Of a stretch of DNA of 64,000 nucleotides, positions 55,094 to 63,468 are shown piece after piece (position 1 is the first letter of the stretch; the number at the start of each line of letters is the position of its first letter). The stretch lies in NCBI RefSeq assembly GCF_030268205.1, contig NZ_BSQF01000001.1, positions 1,346,649 through 1,410,648 of the forward strand, read 5' to 3'. The notes below the pieces were generated by a model. That model had not been told where the DNA came from and did no database searches. It saw only the letters and a program-made list of their open reading frames with translations. A program made the translations under genes and the position numbers. This stretch comes from Allomuricauda sp. NBRC 101325 (GTDB lineage: Bacteria; Bacteroidota; Bacteroidia; Flavobacteriales; Flavobacteriaceae).

Positions 55094-57280
55094 CTATTTG
55101 TTGAACCAATACGTAAACTTAAGCGTCAAGGACCACAAATTACCTTCCAAAGGCGATAACTGTTCATTGTTGTTGAACACCAAGAACAAATCGGAAGCAG
55201 GGGCATAACGCCACTGTAATCTGGAGTTGATGCCAAAATTATTGTTCTGTTCGTTGTATTGGAACAAGGTATTCCAGAATAATTTATTGGTAAATGTGAT
55301 ATCGGCTTCTGTGCCCACCAACCAAAAATCGGTAGTGTACCAAGGTCCGGGCAAGTCCAGATTATTATAGCTGAGTGTAGCTCCCAAACGTGCGTAGGGT
55401 TGAAAACGGTACCCCAACTGCGCATTTAGATTGGTGCGGTAACCTCCTGAAAAATAACGCCCCAAACGACTGGTCAATGCATAGGTAAATAGACTTTTGG
55501 GTTTGGAGCTGTACTGCATAAAAACCCCGTTCCAATGATGTGTGGTGCCCGCTTCCAATTCTTCTTTGCCCGTGTTGGTCGGGTCAAAAGGAGCCAAAAG
55601 CTGCACGTATTCGTTAAAAACATCCAAGCTCACAGAACTTCTATTTAAAAAATTGACTTGATACCCCACGATGGAAACATAGTCCGTAGAGTTCATGCTC
55701 GGGTCAAAAAAGTAAAAACCTGAATACTTTGGTCCGTGGCTTACCACGGTTTCACTGGCAGGCAAAAATTGATAGCCCAAAGAACCACTGAATTTGATGT
55801 AATTATTTCTCGGTACAAACCCCACTTCAGAAACAAAATCATCCGAAATATATTCTTCCTGAATTCTCCAGTTCCATTTTCGGCTGTTGTAGGCCAAGTG
55901 GGCACCCTGAGCAATTCCGTTATAGGATGAATCAGGCCCAAAAGATTTCAACATAAAAACCTTACCGTTGTATTTATTGTCGGCGGATGCAAGGTTGTAC
56001 TCAATTCCTAAATTACGGTTGTATTTGGTGTATTCGGTCTGTAAACTGTCCGAAAGTGCATTGTAGTTCAATGATTCTTTGTTCACAAAAATAAAACCAA
56101 TGTTAGAACGGGAGAACACTTTTTGCTGCAACGAAAGGACGGCAAAATTTTGACTGGGCAATCCCGTTTCGTCCATTTTGTCCGTTTGCATGTCCATTAA
56201 TCCCAAACGTAAATTACGGTTGAGGTTACCACTCACTCTGGCACCTGCAATAATGGGAACGCCCAATCCAATTCGTCTCGAAAAGAAAGGACGAACTGTT
56301 TCGTAACCAAAACTGGCAAAGAGGTCTGCATTTTCAAGGAAAAACTGTCTGCGTTCAGGGAAAAAGAGCTCAAAACGAGTCAAGTTGGCGACTTGTCGGT
56401 CCACTTCAACCTGTGAAAAGTCGGGATTCAGCGTTAGATCTAAATTCAAGGATGAGGAAAGTCCGAGTTTTACATCCCCTCCAACTTTTACCTCGTTGTC
56501 GTATTGTAAATCTTCAATGGTTGAATTGCCCACCGTTCCCAACACATAGGGGATAATGGAATAATTCAATCCTTGGTTCGGTGGTGGGTTGTCCCAAATT
56601 AAATTACCGGTATAGGCCAATGAAGCGGTCGGGAACTGTCTCGGAATTGGCGTCCAACTCGATTTTTCATTGGTGCTCAAATCCAGACGGGAGAAATTGA
56701 TGCCCCATTCTTTTACCCCTTTTTCATATCGAATGGATTTAAATGGAATGGCCATTTCAACTACCCATTTATCTTCCAATACCTGCACTTCGGAAACCCA
56801 TTTACTGTCCCAATTCAAGTCAATGCTTCCACCGTTGGACATGGTTCCGTCCCATTGTGCGCCATAGGCATTGGCCCCAAAACTAAACCCAGTGGTAAGG
56901 TTGTTGAAGGGGTCCATGAACAACAAAAAGTTGTCGTTGCCACCAAAAGAAAAATCCCTGCGTAGCGATTCTACCACATAAGTGTTCCCTGGTGTTTTAA
57001 AGAAAGTGGCCAATAGATAAATGTGTTTATCATCGTAGGCCATTTTAATTTCTGAGGGTTGGGTGGCTTTGCGGTCGTCCATGGGGAGGACCATATAAAA
57101 ATCTTGGGCCGGTTCGGCAGTTTTCCAAGTTTCTTCGTCGCCCTTACCATCTATGGTAAAGGTTTCGGTGGTTTTGTTGATGTGAATATTGAAATCAGCA
57201 TTTTTCTTTTGCGCAAATAGACTTTGGGCGCCAAAGAAAAGAACAACAAAAAGGTTGGGGGCTATGCGTTTGTTAGTCAT
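55094..57280 (-). CDS. DUF5916 outer-membrane protein with CBM9-like N-terminus
   Basis: 728 residues. A signal peptide (PNLFVVLFFGAQSLFAQ) is followed by a CBM9-like domain (about 30-215: TIDGKGDEETWKTAEPAQDF, IKMAYDDKHIYLLATFF, WVVEMAIPFKSIRYEKG). The DUF5916 beta-barrel fills the rest (LNLDLTLNPDFSQVEVDRQVANLTRFELFFPERRQFFLENADLFASFG is the family core). It ends in aromatic strands finishing LTLKFTYWFNK. The family is widespread in Bacteroidota and uncharacterised; an outer-membrane role in binding or uptake is likely. Confidence 0.87.
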   Translation of the reverse strand: MTNKRIAPNLFVVLFFGAQSLFAQKKNADFNIHINKTTETFTIDGKGDEETWKTAEPAQDFYMVLPMDDRKATQPSEIKMAYDDKHIYLLATFFKTPGNTYVVESLRRDFSFGGNDNFLLFMDPFNNLTTGFSFGANAYGAQWDGTMSNGGSIDLNWDSKWVSEVQVLEDKWVVEMAIPFKSIRYEKGVKEWGINFSRLDLSTNEKSSWTPIPRQFPTASLAYTGNLIWDNPPPNQGLNYSIIPYVLGTVGNSTIEDLQYDNEVKVGGDVKLGLSSSLNLDLTLNPDFSQVEVDRQVANLTRFELFFPERRQFFLENADLFASFGYETVRPFFSRRIGLGVPIIAGARVSGNLNRNLRLGLMDMQTDKMDETGLPSQNFAVLSLQQKVFSRSNIGFIFVNKESLNYNALSDSLQTEYTKYNRNLGIEYNLASADNKYNGKVFMLKSFGPDSSYNGIAQGAHLAYNSRKWNWRIQEEYISDDFVSEVGFVPRNNYIKFSGSLGYQFLPASETVVSHGPKYSGFYFFDPSMNSTDYVSIVGYQVNFLNRSSVSLDVFNEYVQLLAPFDPTNTGKEELEAGTTHHWNGVFMQYSSKPKSLFTYALTSRLGRYFSGGYRTNLNAQLGYRFQPYARLGATLSYNNLDLPGPWYTTDFWLVGTEADITFTNKLFWNTLFQYNEQNNNFGINSRLQWRYAPASDLFLVFNNNEQLSPLEGNLWSLTLKFTYWFNK

Positions 57281-57381
57281 TGTTAGTTTGTGCGCCCAAA
57301 AATAACGATTTGCTTTATTTTTTAACTACAAAATAAGTATTGACTTAATTAATATCTATTTTTTTAATGAAATCTCAATAT

Positions 57382-58347
57382 TTATCGCGTTTCGGATCTT
57401 TTCTTTTGGACCTGTAAAATATTGTTTTGAATGTCCTTCATTATCAATTTACCCCACCAACCTGCATAAAAATTGAAGGTCGTATTCATTTTAAAATGGC
57501 TGTATAAATGAAGTCTGAACAATCCATTGGGTAATTTTTCCAATTCATAGGTACCATTGAGAACATCAAAATAATTACCTCCGATAACTACATGTTCATC
57601 CAACGTTGTAGACGGGATTTCATGTGGATATGCTTTTATTGTAAAAGACATTTTATGATTGTCCTCATATTCGGTAACTGTTTCATGAAATATCAATCCT
57701 TTGGTAAAAATAGCCTCTCTGTAGGCTCCCACACCTTCATAATTTAATTCTGCTTTTAAAGGTCTGGGAAAACCTAATGATCGGGTTAAATATCCTGTGT
57801 CTGAATCAATTGGAATCTCTTTTACACGGGTAACGTTGTCCCATATTTTTTCCGATGGAGCATTAATATCAATATAAGTATAGGCCTGATAGGTGCTTGA
57901 TATCTTTTCCATTACACTTTCCAATGGACCCATTAAAAAAGGAAGTAAGATTAAAATCGAAATATTCAATTTATTCTTTCTACTTTGAGCTTTTAGGTAA
58001 CCTCCCAATACGCCACCAATAGAGGATGCAACCAAAAAGATGGGCAAAATCATAAGCCAACAGGCCCACCCTTCAATGGCAAATGCCAACGTTAAGATCA
58101 GGAAAATAAAAATAGGAATCCAAGGCACAAATATTTTAAAAACAATTTTGCCTGATTTTTCATGGTTTGATAAATATACGGTCAAGGCACCAAGTATTGT
58201 GGGTAAAAAAAACAGAAATGTTAAGGACATTACCGAGTATAGATCATTCCAGGTATTAAGGTTCATGCCAAATAACATTCTAACGAACAAGGCATAAATG
58301 ACTGGGACTCCAATTATAAGAAGGGAATTTTTAATTATTCGGTTCAT
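57382..58347 (-). CDS. Membrane protein with C-terminal SRPBCC-like domain
   Basis: 321 residues. Four hydrophobic segments occupy the first about 155 residues (SLLIIGVPVIYALFVRMLFG, LYSVMSLTFLFFLPTILGALTVYL, IFVPWIPIFIFLILTLAFAIEGWACWLMILPIFLVAS). The C-terminal half begins YQAYTYIDINAPSEKIWDNVTRVKEIP, the typical opening of an SRPBCC lipid/ligand-binding fold, and continues to the end. The function is unknown. Element g lies 61 bases upstream. Confidence 0.72.
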   Translation of the reverse strand: MNRIIKNSLLIIGVPVIYALFVRMLFGMNLNTWNDLYSVMSLTFLFFLPTILGALTVYLSNHEKSGKIVFKIFVPWIPIFIFLILTLAFAIEGWACWLMILPIFLVASSIGGVLGGYLKAQSRKNKLNISILILLPFLMGPLESVMEKISSTYQAYTYIDINAPSEKIWDNVTRVKEIPIDSDTGYLTRSLGFPRPLKAELNYEGVGAYREAIFTKGLIFHETVTEYEDNHKMSFTIKAYPHEIPSTTLDEHVVIGGNYFDVLNGTYELEKLPNGLFRLHLYSHFKMNTTFNFYAGWWGKLIMKDIQNNILQVQKKRSETR

Positions 58348-58408
58348 TGGTCAATCAATTCGGAATAGTTAATTGAAAATCGCAAAATTTATAATTAAAT
58401 ATAGTATC

Positions 58409-58442
58409 AAATTGACGTATACCATTTTTGAATTGATGGATA
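58409..58442 (-). promoter_or_regulatory. TTGACG/TTGATG direct-repeat element g (variant spacer)
   Basis: ATTGACGTAT and ATTGATGGAT, 21 bases apart, with ACCATTTTTGA between; the half-sites match elements a-f but the spacer does not. It is 61 bases upstream of the gene at 57382-58347 and two bases from the stop of the next gene. Confidence 0.55.
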
Positions 58443-58444
58443 GC

Positions 58445-59290
58445 CTAATCAAAGTTTTCCAAACTACTGAATTCCACAAATTCGTACTGGGGCGAGGCTT
58501 CCAACAATTGTCGTAGAATAGCGGCGTGGCCATTGCCAAAAACCACCAAAATTCGTTCTTCGGGACTTTCGGTAATCTGCACCAATTTGGAAAATATACG
58601 GGCATTGCGATTATACCACCAAATGGATAAATAATCCGCTCCCTGCATGTCGCCCGTGGCAAAACTACCCGTAAGATAAAGTCCAAAATTGGCATTGTGC
58701 GCTTCTCGGGAATTCATGGATTTAAAATAGTCCAACAAATGAACTTGTTTCATCATCTTATCACGATGATCAAAATAAGCTTCAGCATATTTCCAATAGG
58801 GGTCTTCCATGTCCCAGTTTACATCTCCGACAAGTGTATTTAAATAAACCGAATCTTTCTTGTAAAGGTCTTCGCTCAAAGACCAAGTGTCTATACCGTA
58901 AACGGAATCCAACCCCATATCCATGGCAATACGCATGCCCAATTGGTAGCGCTCGTCTCGGTTGTCGCGATGCTCCCCATTTTTGTAGGCCTCATACTTT
59001 TGCATGGTGTTCCATTTCGGTTGGGCCTCAATGGCAATTTTAGTGGGCTTAAATTTTTTAATGTAGGCCACCAAATCCTCCAATTCGGACTTTTTGGGTT
59101 CTTTGAGCACATCAATTTTGTTTTCATCGGCCGATTTTAATTGATCTAAGCCAGGGAAATCAAAATGAAAAGAACCCACCACCAACACTTTGGTTCTTTG
59201 TTTGGGGTAAAAATCAGATGGAGGTTGTAATTGGGTTTGTCCAAAGGAAAGTGAAGAAACGAATACAAGAAAGAAAACAATACGATACAT
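58445..59290 (-). CDS. DUF5694/TraB-like secreted protein
   Basis: 281 residues with a signal peptide (YRIVFFLVFVSSLSFGQ). The core reads TKVLVVGSFHFDFPGLDQLK, LVAYIKKFKPTKIAIEAQPKW and, near the C-terminus, ERILVVFGNGHAAILRQLLEASPQYEFVE, matching the GSxH, E and GxGH pattern of TraB/DUF5694-like proteins. These may be metal-dependent hydrolases, but the activity is not established. The gene stands alone, and the 89 bases upstream of its start hold nothing that I recognise. Confidence 0.78.
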   Translation of the reverse strand: MYRIVFFLVFVSSLSFGQTQLQPPSDFYPKQRTKVLVVGSFHFDFPGLDQLKSADENKIDVLKEPKKSELEDLVAYIKKFKPTKIAIEAQPKWNTMQKYEAYKNGEHRDNRDERYQLGMRIAMDMGLDSVYGIDTWSLSEDLYKKDSVYLNTLVGDVNWDMEDPYWKYAEAYFDHRDKMMKQVHLLDYFKSMNSREAHNANFGLYLTGSFATGDMQGADYLSIWWYNRNARIFSKLVQITESPEERILVVFGNGHAAILRQLLEASPQYEFVEFSSLENFD

Positions 59291-59379
59291 GGTTTTGGTT
59301 TTCTTTTAAGGAGAATGAAGTGCTTGGATTGTTACAGTTGGATTGGAAATCGATGGTATTTTGTTACTGTTCTTAATCC

Positions 59380-59766
59380 TCATGGATTCATACTTTGTGT
59401 TTCATTTCCTATTATTTTAAGATTTAAGTATAGTTGTCCATAACTATTCTCCGTAACTAGGTTATCTCCAATGTAAATTTCGTAACCTTCATTATCTGTC
59501 AAGAGATATTTGACTTTATCAGGATAATTGTCTGTAACCTTTTCATTTATGTATTGTGTTACATCAAATTCGGCTATAATAAGTTTACTTTTCTTTTTTA
59601 TCTGTTTTAAGTTATAAACTAATGCGCATCCAGACCCACAACTGATTACAAATGACTTATTATTAGTACCCTCCATTAAAATTTCATTCTCGCTGTGTTG
59701 ATTATTATCAATCTTATGTTTACATCCAATAGATAATAGCGCTATCAAAATTAAAATTAATTTCAT
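59380..59766 (-). CDS. Small hypothetical lipoprotein
   Basis: 128 residues with a lipoprotein signal (KLILILIALLSIGC). The mature part has VISCGSGCALVYNLKQIKKKSKLIIAEFDVTQYI, with two cysteines close together (SCGSGC) that may form a disulfide, and a beta-rich end (GYEIYIGDNLVTENSYGQLYLNLKII). No family recognised. AT-rich, with a REP-like block and element h upstream, so it looks like further cassette cargo. Confidence 0.7.
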   Translation of the reverse strand: MKLILILIALLSIGCKHKIDNNQHSENEILMEGTNNKSFVISCGSGCALVYNLKQIKKKSKLIIAEFDVTQYINEKVTDNYPDKVKYLLTDNEGYEIYIGDNLVTENSYGQLYLNLKIIGNETQSMNP

Positions 59767-59802
59767 TTTATTGTCTTGATTGTCATTTTCATATTACATA
59801 CA

Positions 59803-59918
59803 ACGTTAAAGTATATGAATCGTTTTAATGCTTTGGCAACGCTCAGCACAAAGTATATTATATCTACCTTTCGACAGATAGGAGTGAAGCTATGACTTTT
59901 CAAATAAAAATTCAGAGG
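59803..59918. repeat. REP-like block upstream of the 59380-59766 gene
   Basis: CAACGTTAAAGTATATGAATCG, then TATATCTACC-TTTC-GACAGATAGGAGTGAAGCTA, matches the block near 52.35 kb in order and sequence except for an extra stretch (GCTTTGGCAACGCTCAGCAC). It ends at element h. Confidence 0.55.
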
Positions 59919-59952
59919 CCAATTGACATATGCCTAGTTTGAATTGACGAGT
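59919..59952 (-). promoter_or_regulatory. TTGAC direct-repeat element h (variant)
   Basis: ATTGACATAT and ATTGACGAGT, 21 bases apart, with a different spacer (GCCTAGTTTGA). It lies 152 bases upstream of the small lipoprotein gene and only one base from the M1 peptidase stop codon. Confidence 0.5.
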
Positions 59953-59953
59953 A

Positions 59954-61549
59954 CTACATTTTACCCATATCCTCAAACAATGTCCATTCGTTGGGGTCCA
60001 AAACAACCGATTCGGGTTGACCTTCAAATTCAATTTCCAAACTTTCCTTTTGGTTTTGGATTTCTATCGTTTTGATAGTTAGTTTACCATCTTTAACCAA
60101 ACCTATTTCCAAAGGAAACTGAAACACATGATGGTCTTGGTGTTGTTCCAATTTGATTTTTACCTTGCCATTCGAATACATCCATCCCCATTTGAGCTGT
60201 GGATGTCCTCTTACGTGCAGCCATTGCTTAAAAAAGGATTCCAGATCTTGGCCCGAAGCTTCTTCCATGGATTTTTGGAAATCCTCACTGAGCACATTGC
60301 CGTTTTGGTAGGTGGCGTAGTAATGACGAATACCCTCCCAAAATATACCATCACCCAATTTATGGCGAAGCATGTTCAACACCCAACCACCTTTTTGGTA
60401 GGAATTGGTGCTCAATACCTTCATTGGGTCTTTAATGGATAGATCTACAATGGGAGCAGGATTTTTTCGGTAATAATCAAAGATTTGTTGCTTGTCGATG
60501 GCCAGATCTTCTTTTCTTCGCTCATCGCCATACACACTTTCGAGGTACAAAATGCTGAAATAGGTCGCGAATCCCTCGCTTACCCAAACATGGTTCCAAC
60601 TTTTCTCCGTTGCGGAGTTCCCAAACCATTGATGCGCAATTTCATGGGCAATTAAAGGCTCAACCGTTTTGTTCCCAGTCACTGAATTTTCAAAATAGGC
60701 GATGGTGCCCGCATTTTCCAAACCGCCCCATTGGGTTTTGGCCTGCATATTGGCCAATTTTGCATAGGAATAGGGTCCAATATGGTCGATGAAATACTCA
60801 AGCACGTTCCCAGCGACTTCGTAATCGCCAAAACCTTCCAATCTATTTTGCGGATACACCCAGGCCGAAACCTCGATGTTGTCCACGTAGTCCACCACTC
60901 GACTTGCAAATTCGGTAACGCCAATAGTTACCACTTTAATGGCAACGGGAGCAGGTTCTTTATAAATGGTAAGTTTATACCCGTTTTCGAGATTGCTCTC
61001 CTCAACTTTTTTGCCCGTGGCCACCACATCGTAATGCTCGGGAGCGGTAATACGAAATTCCAAACTGGCCTTATCGTACGGATGATCCACGGAGGGCAAC
61101 CAATGCCTGCCCAAATTGGGCCAGTTATCACCAAAGAAAGAACGTTTTCCATATTTGGTGGTATCGATCACCAACCCTCGTTCTGGAATTCCTTGATATT
61201 TGATGGTATAGGTTTGTGTGGATTCTGAAGAGGATTTCGGTACTATGTTTATTTTGTTATTGGTATAGGAATAGTTGGCTTTGGAATCACCATCCAGTAC
61301 TTCGGTCACTTCCATGCCGAACTCGCCCGATTTATGAATCAAATCCAAGGCAAAGGGAACCGCTATTTCTTTAAAATTTACTGTTACCTGTGCTTCTCCT
61401 TTAATTTGGTTGTTATCGTCGTTCAGCTCTAGTGCAAAAACATAGTGTTGCACATCTACGTCCTCATTTTTTTGGTAAACATCTTGGGCATTTGCAGTAA
61501 GGCAGGTAAAGATTAAGGCCAATAGGGCAGTAACAGTTCGGAGTTGCAT
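59954..61549 (-). CDS. M1-family metallopeptidase
   Basis: 531 residues with a signal peptide (LLALIFTCLTANAQ). The zinc site is complete: HEIAHQWFGNSATEKSWNHVWVSEGFATYF gives HExxH plus the third ligand Glu 18 residues on. The exopeptidase motif appears as TQWGGLENAGTI (the GxMEN variant). The protein is shorter than pepN and lacks the C-terminal helical domain, as is common in secreted Bacteroidota M1 enzymes. It probably trims peptides in the periplasm or outside the cell. A copy of its first four codons and upstream region is found 816 bases further on. Confidence 0.9.
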   Translation of the reverse strand: MQLRTVTALLALIFTCLTANAQDVYQKNEDVDVQHYVFALELNDDNNQIKGEAQVTVNFKEIAVPFALDLIHKSGEFGMEVTEVLDGDSKANYSYTNNKINIVPKSSSESTQTYTIKYQGIPERGLVIDTTKYGKRSFFGDNWPNLGRHWLPSVDHPYDKASLEFRITAPEHYDVVATGKKVEESNLENGYKLTIYKEPAPVAIKVVTIGVTEFASRVVDYVDNIEVSAWVYPQNRLEGFGDYEVAGNVLEYFIDHIGPYSYAKLANMQAKTQWGGLENAGTIAYFENSVTGNKTVEPLIAHEIAHQWFGNSATEKSWNHVWVSEGFATYFSILYLESVYGDERRKEDLAIDKQQIFDYYRKNPAPIVDLSIKDPMKVLSTNSYQKGGWVLNMLRHKLGDGIFWEGIRHYYATYQNGNVLSEDFQKSMEEASGQDLESFFKQWLHVRGHPQLKWGWMYSNGKVKIKLEQHQDHHVFQFPLEIGLVKDGKLTIKTIEIQNQKESLEIEFEGQPESVVLDPNEWTLFEDMGKM

Positions 61550-61581
61550 ATATAAACCATTTTGGTTGATGGCTCAAGATA
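61538..61581 (-). promoter_or_regulatory. Start and upstream region of the M1 peptidase gene, template of a downstream copy
   Basis: These 44 bases cover the first four codons (ATG CAA CTC CGA) and the leader containing CCATTTTGGTTGATGG. They recur at 62354-62397 with about six differences. The GTTGATGG matches the second half-site of the TTGACG elements; the first half is degenerate here. Confidence 0.6.
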
Positions 61582-61664
61582 CAATTTTGGGAAGTGCCTT
61601 GGTAACTTTTTGTGGGAACCGAAAAATTAAAAATGGGAATTATTGAAATGGCAATTATAGCCAT

Positions 61665-61679
61665 GTTAGCTACAGTAAT
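61665..61679. repeat. Inverted repeat arm, left, bracketing the 61670-62176 gene
   Basis: GTTAGCTACAGTAAT overlaps the gene's stop codon, with ATAGCC just before it, as in the structured element near 51.7 kb. Its reverse complement recurs with two mismatches at 62175-62189. Confidence 0.6.
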
Positions 61680-62176
61680 CCTCTATAAATATTAATCATC
61701 AGTCTAATTGTTGTAAACTCCTCAAGAGAATCACCCATTCCATCATACCAAACCTTTTCTTGTTTTCTGTTTGTTTCAGCATGTAATATTTTAAGTGCAT
61801 TTCTTTCATCTTTTCGTTTGATAAACGCCCAAAAAGCATAAACGCGAATATTTGGTGATTCATGATTACTCATTATAAACAAATCTTTTAATGTAGATTT
61901 CTCAACAATTTCTAGAAAAGTTTTATGAGTACTGTTATCCACAAAGGTTGTATCTGCATAAGATTTATTCTCCGTCCAATTATCAACTACTCTATAATCG
62001 GTAGCCTCTACCTTTACAGACTTACCATTTTCATTATATCTACGATCCCAATATCGAAATGCTGACATTTGGTCAAGCTTCTCAATTAACAACTTAATTT
62101 TTTCTTGAGAGTATTCTTGGGCACTGCATACAGATGGTACAATTATAATTAATATAATTAGATAATTTTTTGTCAT
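61670..62176 (-). CDS. Secreted hypothetical protein
   Basis: 168 residues with a signal peptide (YLIILIIIVPSVCSAQ). The mature part opens EYSQEKIKLLIEKLDQMSAFRYWDRRYNENG and includes SNHESPNIRVYAFWAFIKRKDERNALKILHAE, a helix pair resembling one HEAT-like repeat. No family can be named with confidence. I take the Met at 62176, which starts the signal; it also lies at the right inverted-repeat arm. AT-rich; element i lies 112 bases upstream. Confidence 0.68.
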   Translation of the reverse strand: MTKNYLIILIIIVPSVCSAQEYSQEKIKLLIEKLDQMSAFRYWDRRYNENGKSVKVEATDYRVVDNWTENKSYADTTFVDNSTHKTFLEIVEKSTLKDLFIMSNHESPNIRVYAFWAFIKRKDERNALKILHAETNRKQEKVWYDGMGDSLEEFTTIRLMINIYRGLL

Positions 62177-62189
62177 TATTGTTGCTAAC
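62175..62189. repeat. Inverted repeat arm, right, bracketing the 61670-62176 gene
   Basis: ATTATTGTTGCTAAC pairs with 61665-61679 at 13 of 15 positions and overlaps the start codon. TTCAAAGAATATGAATCG follows, the same start of block as near 52.33 and 59.81 kb. Confidence 0.6.
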
Positions 62190-62288
62190 TTCAAAGAATA
62201 TGAATCGTTTTTAAAGATTTTATCGTCCGATACTTGCCTAACGGAAGACAGAAGTGAAACTAATGTTTACTACTAATAAAATCGCACC
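62190..62288. repeat. REP-like block upstream of the 61670-62176 gene
   Basis: TTCAAAGAATATGAATCGTTTTT, then TTTTATCGTCCGATACTTGCCTAACGGAAGACAGAAGTGAAACTA, matches the 52.35-kb block in order, with a weakened hairpin. The stretch from 62251 on belongs to a 101-base unit repeated at 63431-63531. Confidence 0.55.
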
Positions 62289-62322
62289 CCAATTGACGGA
62301 TAGGTCATTTGAATTGACGAAT
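62289..62322 (-). promoter_or_regulatory. TTGACG direct-repeat element i (variant spacer)
   Basis: AATTGACGGAT and AATTGACGAAT, 21 bases apart, spacer AGGTCATTTG. It lies 112 bases upstream of the gene ending at 61670 and next to the terminator of the following gene. Confidence 0.58.
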
Positions 62323-62325
62323 CAG

Positions 62326-62351
62326 AAAAAAAATTCCCGCGAAAGCGGGAA
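62326..62351 (-). terminator. Terminator after the 62398-63399 gene
   Basis: TTCCCGC-GAAA-GCGGGAA (62334-62351), a 7-bp stem with a GAAA loop; on the minus strand it is followed by eight Ts (As at 62326-62333). Confidence 0.85.
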
Positions 62352-62353
62352 AG

Positions 62354-62397
62354 TCGAAGTTGCATACATCAACCATTTTGGTTGATGACTAAAGTTA
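62354..62397 (-). pseudogene. Copied 5' end of the M1 peptidase gene
   Basis: On the minus strand this reads a leader with CCAAAATGGTTGATG, then ATG CAA CTT CGA, equal to the start of the peptidase (ATG CAA CTC CGA) apart from one silent base. The match to 61538-61581 is about 38 of 44 bases. It ends exactly at the stop codon of the next gene on one side and two bases from a terminator on the other. Confidence 0.75.
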
Positions 62398-63399
62398 CTA
62401 TTTATTATTTTCAATCAGTTTGTCCAAATCTTGAATCAGTCTATTTTTGTCTGTCAAATAAATCAAAACCCTTTCTTCTATTACCTCTGCTCCCAAATAT
62501 GGATAGTATGGAATGCAAATTGAAATTTTATTGCCCCCAATGTTCTCAACCTTGTACGGGATGTGGTAATCGAGCATGTCTTCAATTGTATTCCTATTGG
62601 AAATTTTAGTTCTCCCATCATAAACATCAAGACCTACAAAGTAGAAACTGCCAAGGGTATCAAAAACAAGTGCTGAACTATTATCAAAGCGATAAAAGGC
62701 ATAAATATTATCAAGTGTTGCGATCTCTATGTTCACTTTATTATAATCTCTTTCAAACAGGGTAAATTGTCCATTTTTACAATAGTATGAAATGCCATAT
62801 ATAAATTCCTTGTTCTCAAATATTTTTGGTCGCTCCACTTCTATTTCCATTAGCGTAGTAATTTTCTTGCTTAAGGGACTCTGGATTACCTTTTTTATTT
62901 TAAGTGTATCAATAGAATTGATTTTCCACTTGTGGTTATCTTCCCCGAATTCAATTTGTTTTTGATCGGATTTGATTTTTGATATGTTTTGAATTGCAAA
63001 TTCTGTAAGCTTTAATGTTGTAATAGCATCATAGTACCTAGCACCTTGAGTGATGACAAGGGCCTCATTGTCTAAAAAAGTCCTAAGTATGTATGGTCCG
63101 CCATGGCTATACGCCCTGTCCCCTCTATCAAATGAAATGAAATAAGTAGATGGGGTATTATCTGAGGCATAATGGATGAAATTAAGAACTATTTGCTCTT
63201 TATATCCTATTTCAGAAGCGAGTATTTCGGTTAATTCACCAAAAATAAAAACCTTATAAATCTCTTCGAAATTATATTGGGAATCAATTCTCACTTTTAT
63301 ATTTCCAAAGTCTTTTGTAATAACCCTTTGTGGAGAAGCAAAAATGAATCCTGTGGCTAAAACCAATATGAAAGTTAATATGTCCTTGGGTTGTTTCAT
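62398..63399 (-). CDS. Secreted hypothetical protein
   Basis: 333 residues. A signal peptide (ILTFILVLATGFIFA) is followed by a largely beta-rich protein with FGNIKVRIDSQYNFEEIYKVFIFGELTEILASEIGYKEQIVLNFIHYA, a Tyr-rich FYRFDNSSALVFDTLGSFYFVGLDVYDGRTKISNRN and the C-terminal AEVIEERVLIYLTDKNRLIQDLDKLIENN. I recognise no family. It is AT-rich, sits between two copies of a 101-base repeat and has its own terminator, so it looks like an inserted single-gene cassette. Confidence 0.7.
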   Translation of the reverse strand: MKQPKDILTFILVLATGFIFASPQRVITKDFGNIKVRIDSQYNFEEIYKVFIFGELTEILASEIGYKEQIVLNFIHYASDNTPSTYFISFDRGDRAYSHGGPYILRTFLDNEALVITQGARYYDAITTLKLTEFAIQNISKIKSDQKQIEFGEDNHKWKINSIDTLKIKKVIQSPLSKKITTLMEIEVERPKIFENKEFIYGISYYCKNGQFTLFERDYNKVNIEIATLDNIYAFYRFDNSSALVFDTLGSFYFVGLDVYDGRTKISNRNTIEDMLDYHIPYKVENIGGNKISICIPYYPYLGAEVIEERVLIYLTDKNRLIQDLDKLIENNK

Positions 63400-63468
63400 T
63401 TAACTACATATATCTGAACTCAAACATAGAGGAGTGAAGCTAATGTTTACTACAATTTAAATCGCACC

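Larger units (their letters stand above)
62251..62351. repeat. 101-base repeat unit, copy 1 (element i plus terminator)
   Basis: This unit and 63431-63531 have the same length and differ at about seven of 101 positions. Each holds GAAGTGAA.CTAATGTTTAC, a TTGACG element and a TTCCCGC-GAAA-GCGGGAA terminator. The gene at 62398-63399 lies between the two. Confidence 0.85.

Noticed and set aside
54974..55159. Short plus-strand frame between the AraC and DUF5916 genes
   Set aside because: It runs into the DUF5916 gene on the other strand, is Lys/Arg-rich without structure, and has no supporting motif.
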